Below are positions 4,539-6,100 of a stretch of DNA of 6,100 nt, piece by piece. Position 1 is the first letter of the stretch; each line of letters opens with the position of its first letter. The stretch is from Actinomycetota bacterium (lineage in GTDB: Bacteria > Actinomycetota > Acidimicrobiia > Acidimicrobiales > Ilumatobacteraceae). The position numbers were made by a program, and so were the translations under genes. Location: contig SYDZ01000096.1 of NCBI GenBank assembly GCA_005801025.1, positions 1-6,100 on the forward strand, given 5' to 3'. The notes under the pieces were generated by a model that saw nothing but the letters and a program-made list of their open reading frames with translations, was not told the origin of the DNA and ran no database searches.

Positions 4539-5993
4539 TCAGGCCGGGAGAAGTTCTAAGAAATCGCGGCGAAGTTTTGGTCCGATAGAAACTTCTGCTG
4601 GACGATTTGCGCGGTCTTGCCAGATCGCCAGAACTCGATTCATGACCTCGGTATCTTTCATCATCGCGTCGGGTGCAGTGAGAAGATTGAAGTTGCGGAT
4701 GAAGGCACGAAAAACAACTGGGTCGTAACGCAATGCTGGCAACAGTCCTTCACGCAATACCGAACGCATAAATGTTTTTGCATCGTCACCTTCACCGTCG
4801 GGATCTTCACCGTTCAACAAAGATGCTGAGACGCGTCGCGCTTCGGCATCTTGTTCAACAGTTGATCGATACCATGGGATGATTTCTCGTTGCAGCATTG
4901 CGTCATACTCAACTGCCAAGTCAAAGAGATTGTCGCTGTGTGCGGCGATGGCTTGGGTCATCAGATGTGCACCCCAGTAACCAGTAGAGCAACCTCGTCC
5001 GTAGAGCGGGTTGGTGCAGATCACGGCATCTCCCACCGGCAACATCCCCAGTACCAGTGGCATGCCGTCAACGACATAATGGCGTTGACGATTTAACAAG
5101 CCAGCCATGGTGTACACCTCATCAGATAACGCCGTGGCGCGGCCATCAAGATACGGAGCAGTGGCCACAAGTTTTCGGGCTGCTTCATCAAAGACTGAAG
5201 GATCAGACAATTTCGAGCGCAACTCGTTATCGGCGGTGGGTGTCGCAAGTGTGATGGAAAAAGTGTTGTTATCTCCCACGAACACTCCGTATTTGATATA
5301 GCCGAGATCTCCACCGATCGGACCACTGCGCGGGGGGTACACGGCGCCTGGCCGCAAGCGATAAAAACGCGAGGCATAAACGATGCCAGTTTCTTCAACT
5401 TCTTCCTGAACGGGTCCCGCACCGATGGCGTTCAGCCAATCGGGTAGAGACGAACGGCGACCACCGGCCACGACCACAAGATCGCCAGCGAGAGTGGTGC
5501 CGTTTTCCAAAGTGACGCCAGTGATTTGTTTGCGGCCCGACGCTCCATCAATCGTGTGGGTGAAACCATTGACCCCGACACCAGTCTTGAAGATGACGCA
5601 ACCCTCATCAAGCACGATGCGGCGCAGCACCCACTCAAAGGTTGTGCGTCGGCAGGTGAGCATGCTCAGTTCGGCATCCTCGGCTTCAGGCACAAAGCCG
5701 ACCATCGTTGGTGGAAGATCATCACCAAACTTGATTTCTGTTGCTCCCGCCTCAAACAGTTTCTCGAGAACATCGGGTTCGTTCTGTCGGAGTAGAGACA
5801 CCAGACGGGCTAAAAAGGCGTGGCTATGGCGAACCTGTTGCGCTCCGCGCCTGTCCCAATCGAAGGCATCGTCAGCATTCTCCGGCATCGGAGTGTCGTC
5901 TCGCTCCAAAACCGTGACTTGATGGCCTGCCCTGCTCAATTTGAGGGCTGTGGATAAACCAGCAACCCCACCTCCGACAACGACAATATGCAT
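4539..5993 (-). CDS. FAD-dependent oxidoreductase, aromatic-hydroxylase-like (substrate unknown)
   Basis: This 484-residue flavoprotein resembles the class A FAD monooxygenase / p-hydroxybenzoate hydroxylase fold. An N-terminal Rossmann motif VVGGGVAGLSTALKLSRAG (5-23) is followed by E30 at the strand end, which usually binds the ADP ribose. RRGAQQVRHSHAFLARL (48-64) is the (R)GxxQxRHxHxLL signature seen in a subgroup of these enzymes. DLVVVAGGRRSSLPDWL (171-187) is the second FAD-contact block, and VGDAVICTNPLYGRGCSTG (320-338) is the GD motif region with the conserved NPxYGxG. About 140 C-terminal residues form a helical, poorly conserved part. No signal peptide or strong membrane segment is seen. 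It stands alone, so the substrate cannot be read from context; hydroxylation, epoxidation or reduction of a lipid or aromatic ring are all open. No Shine-Dalgarno precedes the ATG at 5993. It converges on cysO with 8 bases between the stops. Confidence 0.85.
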   Translation of the reverse strand: MHIVVVGGGVAGLSTALKLSRAGHQVTVLERDDTPMPENADDAFDWDRRGAQQVRHSHAFLARLVSLLRQNEPDVLEKLFEAGATEIKFGDDLPPTMVGFVPEAEDAELSMLTCRRTTFEWVLRRIVLDEGCVIFKTGVGVNGFTHTIDGASGRKQITGVTLENGTTLAGDLVVVAGGRRSSLPDWLNAIGAGPVQEEVEETGIVYASRFYRLRPGAVYPPRSGPIGGDLGYIKYGVFVGDNNTFSITLATPTADNELRSKLSDPSVFDEAARKLVATAPYLDGRATALSDEVYTMAGLLNRQRHYVVDGMPLVLGMLPVGDAVICTNPLYGRGCSTGYWGAHLMTQAIAAHSDNLFDLAVEYDAMLQREIIPWYRSTVEQDAEARRVSASLLNGEDPDGEGDDAKTFMRSVLREGLLPALRYDPVVFRAFIRNFNLLTAPDAMMKDTEVMNRVLAIWQDRANRPAEVSIGPKLRRDFLELLPA

Positions 5994-5998
5994 ACCGC

Positions 5999-6004
5999 AG
6001 GATA
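5999..6004 (-). promoter_or_regulatory. Possible -10 element for a leaderless flavoprotein mRNA
   Basis: On the - strand TATCCT ends five bases before ATG 5993, and no purine-rich ribosome site is present. This would place the transcription start at or next to the ATG, as in the leaderless mRNAs common in actinobacteria. No good -35 hexamer is visible. Confidence 0.3.
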
Positions 6005-6008
6005 AACC

Positions 6009-6048
6009 AAGGAGGCGCTATATGCCCTACCAGCAACGGATTACCTGA
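6009..6048 (+). other. Strong Shine-Dalgarno followed by an 8-residue reading frame
   Basis: AAGGAGG (6009-6015) is six bases from ATG 6022, which opens MPYQQRIT and stops at TGA 6046-6048. A GTG follows at once in the same frame (6049) and reads 16 codons to TAG at 6097. The arrangement looks like a leader peptide for something beyond the right edge, but such short frames arise by chance. There is no run of regulatory codons, and the next gene is not visible. Confidence 0.25.
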
Positions 6049-6100
6049 GTGGACGAGCAATTTAAGGGGTCAAAGTCGGGTCTTCGGTTGTCGCATTAGC

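Noticed and set aside
5425..5922. A 165-residue + strand frame inside the flavoprotein gene
   Set aside because: It is antisense to the FAD-binding region, which carries clear motifs on the other strand.

Overview
The window looks like ordinary chromosomal DNA from a moderate-GC actinobacterium (Actinomycetota). The best markers are the DUF3263 + LytR_C gene pair, which has the arrangement of Mycobacterium tuberculosis Rv0430-Rv0431 (virR), and a CysO-type sulfur carrier ending in PAVAGG. The moderate GC content and the long basic tail on RlmB would fit a lineage such as the Acidimicrobiia, but that placement is a guess. No insertion sequence, phage gene, CRISPR array or toxin-antitoxin module is visible. 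Coding density is very high, and no gap exceeds about 110 bases.

Left part (1-1547, + strand): the 3' part of ispF (isoprenoid precursor synthesis, MEP pathway) overlaps by one base the start of rlmB (23S rRNA 2'-O-methyltransferase with a basic tail of about 107 residues). A tRNA-Thr(TGT) gene follows. In many actinobacteria cysS lies between ispF and rlmB; here it does not.

Middle part (1558-3159): udk (uridine kinase) on the - strand runs toward the tRNA. Its start faces a + strand two-gene operon: a small DUF3263 protein, then a single-pass membrane protein with an extracytoplasmic LytR_C domain, joined by an ATGA overlap. The 106-base divergent gap contains a nested inverted repeat whose 3' arm covers the weak ribosome binding site of the DUF3263 gene.

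Right part (3160-6100): a glycerate 2-kinase gene (- strand) whose stop codon abuts that of the LytR_C gene. It diverges from a stand-alone cysO (+ strand). cysO in turn converges on a large FAD-dependent monooxygenase-like gene (- strand) of unknown substrate. The last 107 bases hold the upstream region of that gene and, on the + strand, a perfect Shine-Dalgarno followed by an 8-residue reading frame.

The genes do not form one pathway. They are short housekeeping units (isoprenoid, rRNA modification, nucleotide salvage, envelope, glycerate, sulfur transfer) arranged head-to-head and tail-to-tail. I see no convincing new multi-gene system. The most promising leads are the virR-like pair with its structured leader, the orphan cysO with a possible Rrf2-like operator, and the altered substrate-site motif in IspF.
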